Below are positions 27,065-39,964 of a stretch of DNA of 64,000 bases, in pieces; the first letter of the stretch is position 1; each line of letters opens with the position of its first letter. Location: assembly GCF_000220395.1 (NCBI RefSeq), contig NW_004085882.1, forward strand, positions 57,513-121,512, given 5' to 3'. The position numbers and the translations under genes are program-made. A model generated the notes under the pieces. That model was not told the DNA's origin, ran no database searches, and saw only the letters and a list, made by a program, of their open reading frames with translations. Source of the DNA: Ichthyophthirius multifiliis. Taxonomy: Eukaryota; Ciliophora; Oligohymenophorea; Hymenostomatida.

Positions 27065-27845
27065 GTCTTAAATATAATAATAAATACCAAAAACTATTTT
27101 AACATCATAAATAAGTATTCCATAATAATAAGCTAAAACAATTAAATAAAATTAATTATAATAGTTATTTGTTAATTAAATTTCTTTTTTAAATGAAAAA
27201 CCTTTAGAAGAAAAAATTAAGATTTTTTGTTAATAAAAAGATATCTAAGTTTAAGATTAGTATCTTTTAATGATTTAAATAAATGAAATTTTCAAATAAT
27301 ATATCGGATAGCTAATATAGAAATTATTATAAAGTAGTGTTGTCGAAAACATTGATAATGAATTCAGGCTTTTTTGTTCTAAATAATTAGACTCGCATTT
27401 AATCCCATTTAAAGGTTAAAGTGTAGAGAAATATTAAACAAAATATAATTAAGAAAATAGATTAAAATATTATGCAATTTAATCTGAAAATAAATTTTAT
27501 AAAAGAAATCTTATCGATAATTTGGATGATGATTAGGAAAAATAATGTTTGCATTTTTTAAATACTCAAAAACTTTTTCCGAGTGATTTAGTTGAAAATA
27601 TGGCCAAAAAAAAATAAAGAAAAGGACCAAATGCATATGAAGAATTAGAAGCAAATTTAAAAAAATGTTACAAAGTTTCAAATGAGAAAAAAGAAATTAA
27701 ATAAGATTCAGTTTATTAAAGTATTAATTTAGGTACTACTAATATTTAAAGAAAAAAAATAACTGTGAAAAATATTTAATTGCTCCTTGAAGCTGATCCT
27801 AATTATAAAAAATCTATTATTTTGTTTAAAAGTTATGTTGTTTGA
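26541..27845 (+). CDS. Polyglutamine protein of unknown function
   Basis: A single unbroken 434-residue frame. Residues about 1-75 are acidic and helical (DLNKILQTFQQYIN). Residues about 75-200 are extremely Gln-rich with Lys, including a pure polyglutamine from a TAA array. Residues about 215-434 look folded: EKPLEEKIKIFCQQKD, LYDSHLIPFKGQS-like and LFPSDLVENMAKKKQRKGPN segments, ending VKNIQLLLEADPNYKKS. No family recognised. Standard-code ORFs over the Q tract on either strand are shadows. The frame starts at the first ATG and is followed closely by the next plus-strand gene. Confidence 0.75.
27014..27063 (+). repeat. TAA array coding polyglutamine
   Basis: Trinucleotide array of about 17 TAA units inside the coding sequence of the polyglutamine protein. 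Confidence 0.9.
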
Positions 27846-27940
27846 ATATATTTTTATTAATTTAACGTTAAACAAGAAAAAAAAATTAATATATTAAAAT
27901 ATATAAAATTTATGAATATTTAATAAAAAAATGATATTTA

Positions 27941-27986
<46 letters not shown>

Positions 27987-28061
27987 ATATATATTTATAT
28001 ATATTTTTTTTTTATTAATATTTTTTTTATATATACATTATTTTATTAATAATCAATATAA

Positions 28062-28761
28062 ATGCCAAGATATTATGATCCAGAAAGATCTGACCCAGTT
28101 TTAGTCGTATCAAAGCAATTAAAATTATTCTATTAAGATTTAAAATATTAATTAAAAGATGAAGAAATAACTTAATTTATAAAAGCAACATTAAAAAGAG
28201 ATGTATATAAAAAAATGATTAATTAATATTTACATAATAAATCACCTTTTCCTGATATTATTATAAAAAGCAATTGTAGTAGAGGACATTATTATTTAAA
28301 TCGTAAAGATTATCCAAATCGTTATTTTCCTTCTGATTTTGACCAAGAAAATAATCAAATTATCCTTTGTTAAAATTTAATGAAAAACTTTGTGGAAGTC
28401 AAGGAAAATTTGGATAGAGAATTATCTATGGCTTATGTTAAAAATATTGAAAAGAAAAATTTGTTAATTGATGAAGATTATACTTGTTCGTAGATAAAAG
28501 CATGTAGAGTTTAACTTGATAATTATAAAATTAATGATAATATAAAAGATTAGCTCGCTTTAAGCTGTGCAAGAATATTAGTTAGGGTGATATTTAATTT
28601 TATATATATATATATTAATATTTTTTTTTTTAAAAAAAAAGTACAAAGGGCCAAATTAAGAATAATTACCTTATGATACATGGTTTAGATATACTGAAAA
28701 AATGTTAGAAAAATTTAAATATTGTAATAATTTATAAAGTCCATTTGATAATAATAAATGA
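28062..28761 (+). CDS. Possible complex I PDSW/NDUFB10-like subunit
   Basis: 214 residues from exons 28062-28586 and 28642-28761 (55-base intron, phase 0, unbroken frame). The mid region GHYYLNRKDYPNRY, the segment containing CSQIKACRVQLDN, and SCARILVRYKGPN followed by WFRYTEKMLEKFKYCNN resemble the layout of NDUFB10: a Tyr/Arg-rich entry, a cysteine helix around RLKAC, and a second cysteine before a basic helix. NDUFB10 is a small intermembrane-space-facing subunit of respiratory complex I. The match is by eye and weak. The cysteine spacing and the absence of membrane segments support it; otherwise this is a conserved-looking protein of unknown function. Confidence 0.45.
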
Positions 28762-28897
28762 TTATTTACTTTTTATATTTATTATTTTTTTATAAATTAA
28801 TTTTTTTTTATTTTCGTTTTTTATATTTTTTAAATTAGACTAATTAAATATAATATTTTATAAAATTAATTTAATTTTTTTTGTTTCGAATCTAAAA

Positions 28898-29778
28898 ATG
28901 CTTTTACATAATTATCATAGCATTAACGAAGAAAGCTCTAGTAATAATATTATAAGACAGGTTTCATAATAACAGTAACCAGTCATATAATAAAATCAAG
29001 CAAATATAATAGAAGAAGAAAATCCATAATAAAAATAATAATTAACAGTATTAGAATAATAAAATAAAGAAGAATCATATCAAATAAATGAAGGTATGAA
29101 AATAAAAATTAAAATAATTAAAATATCTAAACAGAGAAATTAAAATAAGAAAGATTTTAATAATAGGAATAAGAATTTAAAGATGCATAATTAAAAGAGA
29201 AAAAAACTTTATAAAAAATACATTTTAAAAATAAATAAATATAAGAATTATAAAAAAATATTGAACATAGTAAATTAACATTAGAATATTATAAATAAAA
29301 AAAATGTAAAAAAAAATAAGCTTTTTTAAACATAAATATATATATTTATTTATTTTATAAAAGATTTATAGCCAACTGATATTAATTTTTCAAGAAGTTT
29401 ACTTGAAGAATATTAAAGTCTGAGGGAAAAAATTTAAGCATGCAATAATAAATTAAAATAATTAGAAATTAAATCCTGGGATTTAAATGCTATAGCAATA
29501 AATTTAAAAGAGTTATCAAAGTAAGAAGATAGTATTAGTTCATATAAATTATAAGATTATAATAAGGAATAAATTTAATAAGTAAAAAAAAAATTGATGA
29601 ATATAAAGATTAAATTAGAAAACTTAATGATGAAACTGAAAAGTTAAAAGAAAAGCATATCCAAAATATTGATAACTATTCTACAATTAGGCTTTAATTA
29701 AAAGAATAGAATTAATAAAATGAATAATTGTAAACCGAATTGGAATAGTTTTAATAGAAATAATAATAATAGCAATGA
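28898..29778 (+). CDS. Gln-rich coiled-coil protein
   Basis: Three exons, 28898-29093, 29135-29305 and 29364-29778 (introns of 41 and 58 bases). About 260 residues. The N-terminal third is Gln-rich and low complexity. From about residue 70 the sequence has long coiled-coil heptads (EKLKQERFQQQEQEFKDA, SLREKIQACNNKLKQLEIK, DEYKDQIRKLNDETEKLKE). It ends in polyglutamine. One A run (29584-29593) has the wrong length for a continuous coiled coil. Function unknown; coiled-coil proteins of this kind are often cytoskeletal or ciliary in ciliates, which is only a guess here. Confidence 0.65.
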
Positions 29779-29780
29779 TA

Positions 29781-29814
<34 letters not shown>

Positions 29815-29994
29815 TTACATAATGTTTATTTAATAGATATAATATAAAAATTTATAATTTATAAATAAATAAAAAATTCTAAATAAATTTAAATAGAAAA
29901 TATCTTATTATATTTTTATTTTTTTTGTTAAATAAATCAAAATAAAAAATATATTTTAATAAAAAAATAAATAAAAAGACAAATAATATATAAA

Positions 29995-30741
29995 ATGAGA
30001 TTTTTCGCAAGATTTTAATTATTCTAATAAAAAATAAGATCTAGATAATAAGTATTTTAAAAGCCATAATAAAAGACAGAACAAGGAAAAACATACAATC
30101 AATAAATGAGTTTTAATAAAGTAGCAAGAGATCGCGTATTACAAATGCAAGAAAACATATAAAAATACACGCCTAGAATTTTCGGAGGGATTTTCATGTT
30201 TATGACTATTCCTTAATTTTATTATTTTTATTAATCTATTTGGTTTGATTATTAAGAAGTTTAATTTTTGGAATATATTAAAAAAAGTATTGATTATACA
30301 AACCTTAAAAATACTTTTATTTGTGGAATTTATTTAGGGTTATAGGTTATTAGATATTTTGATATAAAATAAAAAAATAAAATGATACCATAATAAGGAA
30401 ATTTATATTTTAGTTTACTAATACCTTTGTTTTTGTTTTTCACTACTCTTTCTTTTTATGAATCATATTCGCCTTATGTAGTTAGTGGCAATGTATGTGC
30501 AGATATTTCTTTACTTTTAATTGAGACTAGAATGGTTAATGAATTATTTATGCCTTTTTGGCTTTATAATTTAAGATATCCAATGCACTTCCTTGATATT
30601 ATTTATTTCGTTTGTATATTTAAAACACTAAGAAATTTCTAATATGATATTTAATAAAAACCACATGTTTACTTATAAAACTTAAACGAAAGTACATAAT
30701 AGTAATACAAAAAAATTTCAGAATTATAAAAGGCTATATGA
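29995..30741 (+). CDS. Small multi-pass membrane protein, possibly mitochondrial
   Basis: A single unbroken 248-residue frame. The first about 40 residues are basic with Phe, Arg and Gln (MRFFARFQLFQQKIRSRQQ) and lack acids, like a mitochondrial presequence. Hydrophobic segments follow around residues 65-85 (RIFGGIFMFMTIP), 110-125, 150-170 (LLIPLFLFFTTLSF) and 185-235 (LFMPFWLYNLRYPMHFLDIIYFVC). The C-terminal 30 residues are polar. Family not recognised; it could be a ciliate-specific mitochondrial membrane protein. Confidence 0.65.
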
Positions 30742-32928
30742 TATATTTTTTTTAATACAAATTTATTTGTTTAATGTTTTACTAATTTAATATATATGTA
30801 TTTTTTAATTTGTATTTTTTTATAATTTTAAGCATTAAATTATTAAATATGTTATATATTAAAAAATTAAATAAGGCTATTTTAAATAAAAATAAATATT
30901 AATTGTATATGTAATTTTTTAATTTTTTAATAATTAAAGATAAAAAAAGATATTATCTATTAATTCTGGACTTTTTCTATGATCATGTTTTAAAATAACA
31001 AAAAAAAACTAAATGATGAATTATAAATAAATAGAATTATTAAAATAATAAGATTATAAATATAAAATTAAATAATTTTTTATAATATGAATTTAAAATT
31101 TATATTTAAAATTAATTTAGTTTAAAAAAAATATTTAAATATAATAGATTTAAATATTTTATTTAAATCAAAATAAAAATAGGCATTTTTATTTATATGA
31201 ATTATTATAAATTTTAATAAAAATAAAATAAAAAAATAAATATATAATATTATTAAATTTATTATAAATCTTAAAGTTTGGTTTAATTTTTTTTTAATTT
31301 TAAAATCGATAAAATTAATTTATTTCATATTTTTATATATGTTTATTGAAGTTATATTTATTATATATAGCTTATATGATATATTTACTTATTTTAATAA
31401 AATTTTAATAAAAATTAATTTTATTTATATAATGTTTAAAATTTTAAATTAAACAAAAAAATTAATTATATTTTAATTTAAAAAATTTATTAATTTTAAA
31501 CCGATAAAATTTTAATTATTTAAAAAAATATTTTTTTAATTAAAGATAAATTAATTATTTATATTTATAAATTCAATTGAATTTAAAAAATATTTAAATT
31601 ATGAATAATAAAAAATAAGTTTAAATGAATTCTTTAAAAAAAAAAAATATAAAATTTATATATAGCTGCAATAAATATAAATTTATAATTTAAATAAATT
31701 AAGAATTACATTATTTAAAAATAAATAAAATAAATAAAATATAATTTAATTTATATATTAATATATAAAGTTATTTTATAGTAATTTATTTTTTAGAAAC
31801 TTTAAATATATTTAAAAAATCATAAAATATAAATTATTTTTATGTAAAAAAGAAATAACATTAATTATTAATAATATTTTTTTTTTTAAATATATAAAAT
31901 ATATATATTATTAATTTTATATTTAGTAAAATTTTTTATTTTTTTATTTTAAGAAGAAAAATTATATCACTTAAAATTAAAATATTTTTTAATGCTATTT
32001 TTTTTTTAAAAAATGAGTATTTTTAATAAAATATACACAATTAAAAAAAAAATTAAAAAAAAAAAAAATATTTAAATCAATTTTATTGATAAAATATTTT
32101 TTGATTTTATAATTTATTATAAATTGTTAATTTATATTAAATAGTAAATAAAAATGTACGATAATTTAAAAATTTATATTATTTAATAAATTAGAACTAT
32201 GATAAAAAATATATATAAATAAAGTAAATAAAGATATTTAATATTTTTTACAAAAGATATTACATTTTATATGAATAGGATGTTATATATATATAAAATT
32301 ACATTTTATATGAATAAATAATATAACTAATATAAATATATTAATATGAAATATATAAAATAAAAAGAAATTAATATTTATTTAATATAAATAAATAATT
32401 AAGTAAAAATTAGATTATTAAAATAAATAATAAATTAAAATTATCTAGTATATAAATTTTTATTTTTAAATTAATTAATAAAATTTAATATAATAATTTT
32501 TTATTTTTTTTACGATAAATACGTACTATCATAAAAATAAATGATAATAATTTAATATATAGAAAAAAAAAAATTATTAAAAGAAAAGAATCGATAATAT
32601 ATTAAAAAAATAAATATTAAAGAAAAATATTAACAAAAAAAATAGAAAAATAAAAATTATCTATTTAAATATATTTAGATAAAAAAAATACAAAAAAACT
32701 TTAAAAATACAAGTTTTTAATTATAAAAATAAAATATTTAATTAATTTATTAATAATATTATTAATTATTTATCAATTTCTATTATTTTTTTTATTTTTT
32801 TAAACAAGTTTAGATATCTTCCCATTTTTTTAGAAATTAATTAAAAAAATATATATAAAAATAAAATAATATATAAATATTAAAAAAAAATATATATATA
32901 TATAAATTTAACAATTATAACATTAAAA
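30742..32928. other. Longest gene-free stretch of the window
   Basis: About 2.2 kb of nearly pure A/T. No frame with non-trivial composition, no hairpin or RNA gene recognised. Confidence 0.6.
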
Positions 32929-34004
32929 ATGAGTGATATTTCAGAATAAAATGACAATAATGAATGCGATTTATCATATAATAAAAATAAAGAATTTATA
33001 TATGAGCATGAAAAAAATTGGGAGTGGATTCCTTGCGTATATGATATAAAAAAAATAACTTAAGAGTCGGAAATAACATGGAATTTATCCCCTTCTATAA
33101 TATTAACTTTACCGTCTGAAGTAAAAAAAAAAACAAAAAATAATATAAAATCATATAAAAAGTAAAATGTTTAACCAAAACTTGACTTAATTATCAGAAA
33201 TTAAAGGCATTTCTTATTTAATTAAGAACTTGGATGGAATTGGCATAAATCATGGAATATTCCTGATATAAATTGTACTTTAGATGTAAAAAAACAGTTT
33301 ATTTTAATATAGTAATTTATAAAAAAAAAATTAGATAAAAGATCCAACTAATGGAGACAAATTATAACCGCCTTCTAAAATATATGCATGACTTAATTAT
33401 AATTTTTTTTATTATATTATAAATATTAGTTTTTTATTATTTTTAAAATAAAAAAGGCTGAATTATACATAGTCAAGGCAATTTTAAATTAAATACACAC
33501 ATTTCATTTAGTCGATGTAGGAAATGCAAGATATATATGTGATTTCGATAATTCTAATTGTGTTTTTTCAGGAATAAAATTTAATACAACTTCTTATAAT
33601 CATGAAGTAAAAAAAAACACAAAAAAAAAAAATTAAAGAATTTAAATAAATAATTAATTAATTAATAATTAATTTAAAATATAAGCTTAACTTAAAAATA
33701 AAAATAAGATATATTTTATAAATAAATAGTGAAAAAACATAAATATATATTTTTTTAGAAATATATTTTATTATATATTTTTTAATTTATTTAAAAAGTT
33801 TTTTTATATTTTAATTTTGATTTTTTATTTAAGGGATCAAAATTTCATTTAGTAATCGTAGTTTATTTGCATTAAAATAAATTTGAACATCCAAAAATAT
33901 TGGAATCTAAAATATCTCCACCTATATTTGTTGATTCAAGGAGATCAGCTAGAGATACATAAGGACAAAAAGTAAAAAATTATTATATATATATAAATAA
34001 ATAA

Positions 34005-34035
<31 letters not shown>

Positions 34036-35130
34036 TTATATATATATATATTTTAATAGGAAAAAAAATTATTACTTTTTTAGATTTATTTTTACCTGAA
34101 TGTATTGAAAAGAAATATGTTAAAAGAGAAAGTAAAAAGAAAGTAGGAGCTTAAGATAAAGATATAGATAATAGTTTGAAAGGGTTAATACTATTTTTTT
34201 ACTGCACCAAATATAAGAAACAAAGTAAAACATCCTTTATTTTTGGCAATTAAATTTACTTCATGTGTGAAATTATATTACAATACAAATTTTATTCCTT
34301 ATAATAATGTAATATATAATAATATATAAAAAAAAAAAACAAAAATAGTACCCAAAAATTTTCCTTTAAAGTTTACTTTCTACTTTAATTGAAGTATATA
34401 ATAAATCAAGAAGTGTTTAAATTCATAAGAATATTGAAAATAAACCAATAATTTTAGTTATTGAAAACGAATTTGATTAAGAAGATCATAATTTAAAAAA
34501 AGTAAAAATATATATTTATTAATTAAAAATATACATAAATAATAATAATATAAAAAAGAGATTAATGAATTTATAGATCCTATTAAAGGTGATGTTTTAG
34601 AAGTTATGATGAACTCAGATTAAATTCCAAACAATTTTATAAAATTAACAAATATTGAACAAATTAAATAAGTTTATATTGAAAATTATTAGTTTTATAA
34701 GGAAGTTTTAGAATAATAAGATGCTTTGAGAATAAGCTGTAGCAATACAGGTAATAATAATTAAATAACTAATATTTTAAGTGACGATGATAATTCATAG
34801 AAGAGATATTAAACGATTTAAAATCCTAAAAAAAAAATAAAATAAAATAATTAATCTCAAAATTTTGAATATAAATAATTTATTAAAGAACCTGTTTAAT
34901 AAAGTGAAATAATATTGTAATAAAATAATTAAATAAACGTTATTTCAGAATAAAATATAACTAATTAGTATTTTATAAATTAGGAAACATAAAATAATAA
35001 ATAAATCAATTTAAATAATAGTAAGATTAATTTAAATAATAATACAGCTAATACTAATATTAGTAATAATGTAAATAATAATAAAAAGTAAGCTAAAAAA
35101 TAAGAAAAATAAAAAGAACCGAATATATAA

Positions 35131-35201
<71 letters not shown>

Positions 35202-36149
35202 GTAAATATAATAATTATAATAACTGTAACCAAATAATAATATCCCCTAAAAAAATTTAAACAATTAAATTAATTTTTAAAATTTTTAAAATAATACTTA
35301 AACTAATTTATTTAATACATATAATTTTTAAAATTAATAATTTAATAAATAACAAGATAATAATTTCAACTTTTAATAAGTACCCTTAAATGAGTAAATA
35401 TATAATTAAGATGATTATATGTAAAATAGTAATTTCCCTATTGTCAATAATGATTAAATTTAAAAATAATAAATTCATGATTAATAAAATAATATGATAA
35501 ATTAAGAATAATGCACCAACTATTAAAATATTGTTAATAATGCCAATATATTAAAAAAAAAGATTTATATAAAAAATATAATTAAATTCAAAATATTAAT
35601 AATAATAACGACTAATTTATATTAGAAAATTAATAAATCATGACTAATTAAAAATATTTAAATAATATTCCTGAATAATAATAGAGTAATAATTCAAACT
35701 TATATGATTTACCAAATAATAATATTTATAACATAATTTAAGCTTAATAATAATAATTTAAGCTTTAGAATTTAAATGTTCACTAATAGATTACAGAAAA
35801 TAACGATCAATAATTTATGGAATATTAAATACCTTCTTATTCGAAACTTTAAAATTAAAATTAAATTATTAATTAATCTTAATACGGAGGAGATAAAAAC
35901 AAATAGTATTAATTTCAATAGTAATAATAAATTTAATAATAAAGTTAATAAATAGACAAAAATTAACATATTTAATAAAAATTATAATAGGTTTAATAAT
36001 AATAATAATTATAATAGTAATAATAATACTAAAATAGCATGTTTTACTTTGGTAACTAAAATAATAATAATAATTAATAATGTAATAGTATTTATTAGCC
36101 TTTCTAACCAATAATTGAATCATAGTCTAATTGGTATGATAAATAATGA
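32929..36149 (+). CDS. Multi-exon protein with unidentified folded N-terminal half and Asn/Gln-rich tail
   Basis: Eight short exons with introns at 33121-33162, 33286-33334, 33386-33456, 33607-33833, 33971-34059, 34309-34348 and 34502-34560, then a long low-complexity final exon. The folded part contains WEWIPCVYDI, ELGWNWHKSWNIPD, HTFHLVDVGNARYICDF, GIKFNTTSYNHE, SKFHLVIVVYLH, ISPPIFVDSRRSARD and RNKVKHPLFLAIKF. The repeated FHLV and the beta-strand-like pattern suggest a beta-sandwich, perhaps DNA-binding, but I cannot assign a family. Residues after about 400 are Asn/Gln repeats including a TAA array (35132-35201). The third intron appears to start GC rather than GT. Two or three A/T-run length problems break the frame. 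Confidence 0.6.
35132..35201 (+). repeat. TAA array coding polyglutamine
   Basis: About 70 bases of TAA repeats within the Asn/Gln-rich tail of the 32929-36149 gene. Confidence 0.9.
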
Positions 36150-36301
36150 AATATGCTTTTAACTTTGGATATTTTATTACTAAATAAAAATTTAAAAATA
36201 AGGTTATTGAGTAATTTTTTATTATTTTATATATAAATTACCTTTATTATTATTTTATTAAAAAAATTTTTATTAAATTTATGTTTTTAATAATTATATA
36301 A

Positions 36302-36348
<47 letters not shown>

Positions 36349-36783
36349 AATTTTTTTTTAAACATTTTTTTAACTAATATTATTTTTTGCATTTTAGATT
36401 TAATGGGATATATAAATAAAAAAATATATAGTTTATTATAAATATTAAATTAAAATATTAAATAATATTTTTATTTAAAAAAATATTTATATATATTTTT
36501 TTGTTTTTTTAAGAAATTATCATTTATTTTATTTTTTAAAATATTATTAATAAATAGATATTTTTCGATTTATTATTTTATATAAAAAAAATTATCAAAT
36601 TTAAAAATATTTAATAATATTATAGATTTTTATATATATATTTTTAAAGAATTTAATTTTCTTATTATAAAAAAGTAAAAATTAAATTAATATTTATAAT
36701 CATTAAATTATATATATAAAAATTTAATAAATATGAAATAAAATTATTATTTATATTAATAATATAATTAATATGTTGTAGCT
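36150..36783. other. Spacer with TA microsatellite
   Basis: TA array at 36307-36344 and poly-A/T. No gene seen. Confidence 0.6.
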
Positions 36784-38004
36784 ATGAATAAGAGTGAAAA
36801 ATTTTCGAACTAAAGTTAAAGTCATTAAGATCTTAAAAGAATTCAAACATTAAAAGATAGAAGTCTTTCTATTAATAACCAAGAACTTAGCAAAATGCAA
36901 ATCAATAAATGTTAAATTAGAAGAAAAAGTGCATAAGGTTAAATTTTCGGATTTTAAAATAAAAGAATTTAATATTTGGATTACATAGCTTGCAAATTTC
37001 CAAATTAATATACATTTATGAATTAAGAAAACAAGAAGCATGCATTAACTGTAATAGATATATAAAAAAGTAAAAAAATATAGTTGTTAATTTTTGTTAA
37101 TATTAAAAAAAAAAAATTCTATTATTTAAAAATATAACTAAAATAGTTAAAAATGATTAATTTAAAAGGTCAAAAACTGTTAAAATATAAAAAGCCAATT
37201 CAATAAGTTATAATTAACTTGAATAAATAAAAATAAAAGAAATTATTTAAAAACAATAGCAAAAGTTAATAAAATACTAAACATAATGTTCTTAAATAAT
37301 TAATTTAAATAATAAAATTGATTAAAAAAATAATGAGAACATTTAAATGAGTGACTAAAATATATAAAAGAATAATGAAAATGTATTAATAATTAATTAA
37401 AATAATGTATAAAAAAATAGCTTAAAAGAAACTTAATGTTTAAATAGTAATTTAGAAAATCTATTGTAAAATAATAAAAATTTATAATTTATTTAACAAA
37501 AAAAAACAACAAAGAAATTAAAAATTAGGAGTTGAATCAAATAGATAATAGAAATCTTAAACATAGAATTGTATTTACAATTAAAATCTATATAATAGAT
37601 AGCAAATAAATAAAAGCTATTAACTTTCTAGTAGTAAATTAGTTTTCTTTTAAAACAATTATTATATAGAAAAAAGTAAACAAATAAATCAATACAAGTC
37701 ACATTCTAAAGAAAATTAAAATAAGAATAATTATACGGATATTTATTAATAAAATTTTAATAGAACTAGAAAAAATATATCATAAACATGTAAAAAAGAT
37801 ATTAGTTCTTAATTAATAGACTAAAATAAAATAAATTAAAAAAAAAATATATTAAAAAATTATTTTTAAAATAATTAAAATATAATAAAAGAAAGATTAT
37901 AAAATCTTAAAACTGGACAAATTAGTTTAAAAAAAAACTTATAATAAAAAAAATTAAGTATTAAATTACCTTATATAGATTAAATTTATAAAAATAATAA
38001 ATGA
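36784..38004 (+). CDS. Lys/Asn/Gln-rich protein of unknown function
   Basis: Two exons, 36784-37069 and 37147-38004. About 380 residues if one A run (37498-37506) is one base off. The first about 90 residues have better composition: LKRIQTLKDRSLSINNQEL, RRKSAQGQIFGFQNKRIQ, DYIACKFPNQYTFMNQ. The rest is basic and rich in Asn, Lys and Gln with no recognisable domain. Probably a disordered protein. Taken literally, the frame stops at TGA near 37534. Confidence 0.5.
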
Positions 38005-38571
38005 TATATATTAAATTAGTTGTTATATATTTAATTTTAATATATAATAAATTAGATTAAAAATAAATTTGTATGGTAAATTTTAAATTAAAAGATATGA
38101 AAGAATATAAAAAATATTATATAATAATATTTTATAAAATATTATTATATTTATATAAAAATATTATAGAAAAAAATATATAGTTATATATATAATTATA
38201 TAAAATAATAAATATTTATATATATATATATATATATTTATATTTAATTTAATAATTTTGCTTTTATTATAATATTTATAATTAATAATTAATAATGAAA
38301 TGAATTCTAAATTTTTTTTTTTTTAAACTATTTTTTTAATTTCTTTTACCATTTTTTAATAAATAATAACCTTAAATAACTATATTTTAACTATATATAA
38401 ATATTTAAAAATTATATATATCAATAATTAATTTATAATTAAATAATAATTTTATATATATATATATATATAATTATTTTTTCAAAAAATAAAAAAATTA
38501 TAAATCAAAATATTTTTTTTTAAAAATATTATATTTTATTTCCATCATATTTTATATAAGTAAATATATTA
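38005..38571. other. Spacer upstream of Miro
   Basis: A/T-only spacer with short TA arrays near 38218-38236 and 38454-38471. No gene seen. Confidence 0.6.
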
Positions 38572-39912
38572 ATGAAAAACAGAAGAATAAAAATTTTATT
38601 ATTAGGAGATAGTATATCTTAATAAAAATAAATAAATCAATTTTTTTAATATAATAAATTTATTATTAAAATTAAAATTTAGAATAAGTTGGTAAAACAT
38701 AATGGATTTCTGCTTTAACAAAACAAAATTATCCTGAAAGTGTAATTTTTTTATATAAAATAAAAAATTAATTAATATTTATTTCATATCTAATTTACTT
38801 TATAAAACTTGATAAATAAAATAAAAAAAAGTATTAAATAATTTCAAGGCTATTTTATATTTGTTTTAGTATATTTTTAATATTATAAAAAAAATATCAT
38901 GATAATAGATATATAAATAAAAAAAATAATTATAAATAAAATAAAAAAAAATATTAAATAAATATATATAAATATTATAATTTATATAAATAAATTTAAA
39001 TATTATTATAAATATTTGTTTTTATAGGAATCATCAGTTTTAGATCCAGTTGTTTTTACAGATTAATAAGTAAATTAATATTTAGTATCAACAATTTTAA
39101 TTGATACTAATGGTAAAAAAATAAACTAAAAATATTTTTTTTTTAATTTTTTTTTATTTCCAATAAAAAGGAGATATTTTAACTATTATAGATGATTGGA
39201 AATCTCAATATTTAATAAATTAAATAAAAACTTCTGAAATAATTCTTTTGTTTTATGATTTATAAAATAATTAATCAATACAATCATTATCTAATAAGTG
39301 GATCCCATTTATAAATTTACATTCTTAAGATGTACCAATAATAATTATAGGTAATAAATGTGATTTAGCTTAAGAAATATGCTCATAAATTCCTGAAAAT
39401 AATCGTATTGAGAAAGTGATAATTCCATTAATTAAATAATGTAAATAGGTATAAATGGGATTTGAATGTTCAGCTCTTACTTTTTAACATATTTCTGAAG
39501 TAATATATAGTGCCCATAGAGCAGTATTATATCCTTTATCTCCTTTATATGATATTAGTCAAAAATAAATCACTGAAGCATTTAAATAAGCACTTACAAG
39601 AATTTTTTGGATTTGTGATAAAGATTTAGATAATAAATGGAGTAATGAAGAATTAAGAGAATTTTAAATGGAAGTTTTTTAAGGCGATTTAAGCGAAAAC
39701 GATATAATTGGAATCAAAAATTTAATAAAAAAAGATATTTTATATTAAGAAAATAGAGTTTATATAAATTAATAAAGTGATTATATTGATTAGTTCATAA
39801 GTCAAGAAGGATTCTATATTTTATAAAAAAAATGTGTTGAATTAATGAAAATGTAAATATGTTGGGTAATTTATTATTTATTTATCATGTTATATATTAT
39901 AATATAAATAAA

Positions 39913-39964
<52 letters not shown>

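Noticed and set aside
26703-27102. Three standard-code ORFs (poly-Ile, poly-Asn and Phe/Leu-rich) over the TAA array
   Set aside because: They are other-frame readings of the polyglutamine tract of the 26541-27845 gene.
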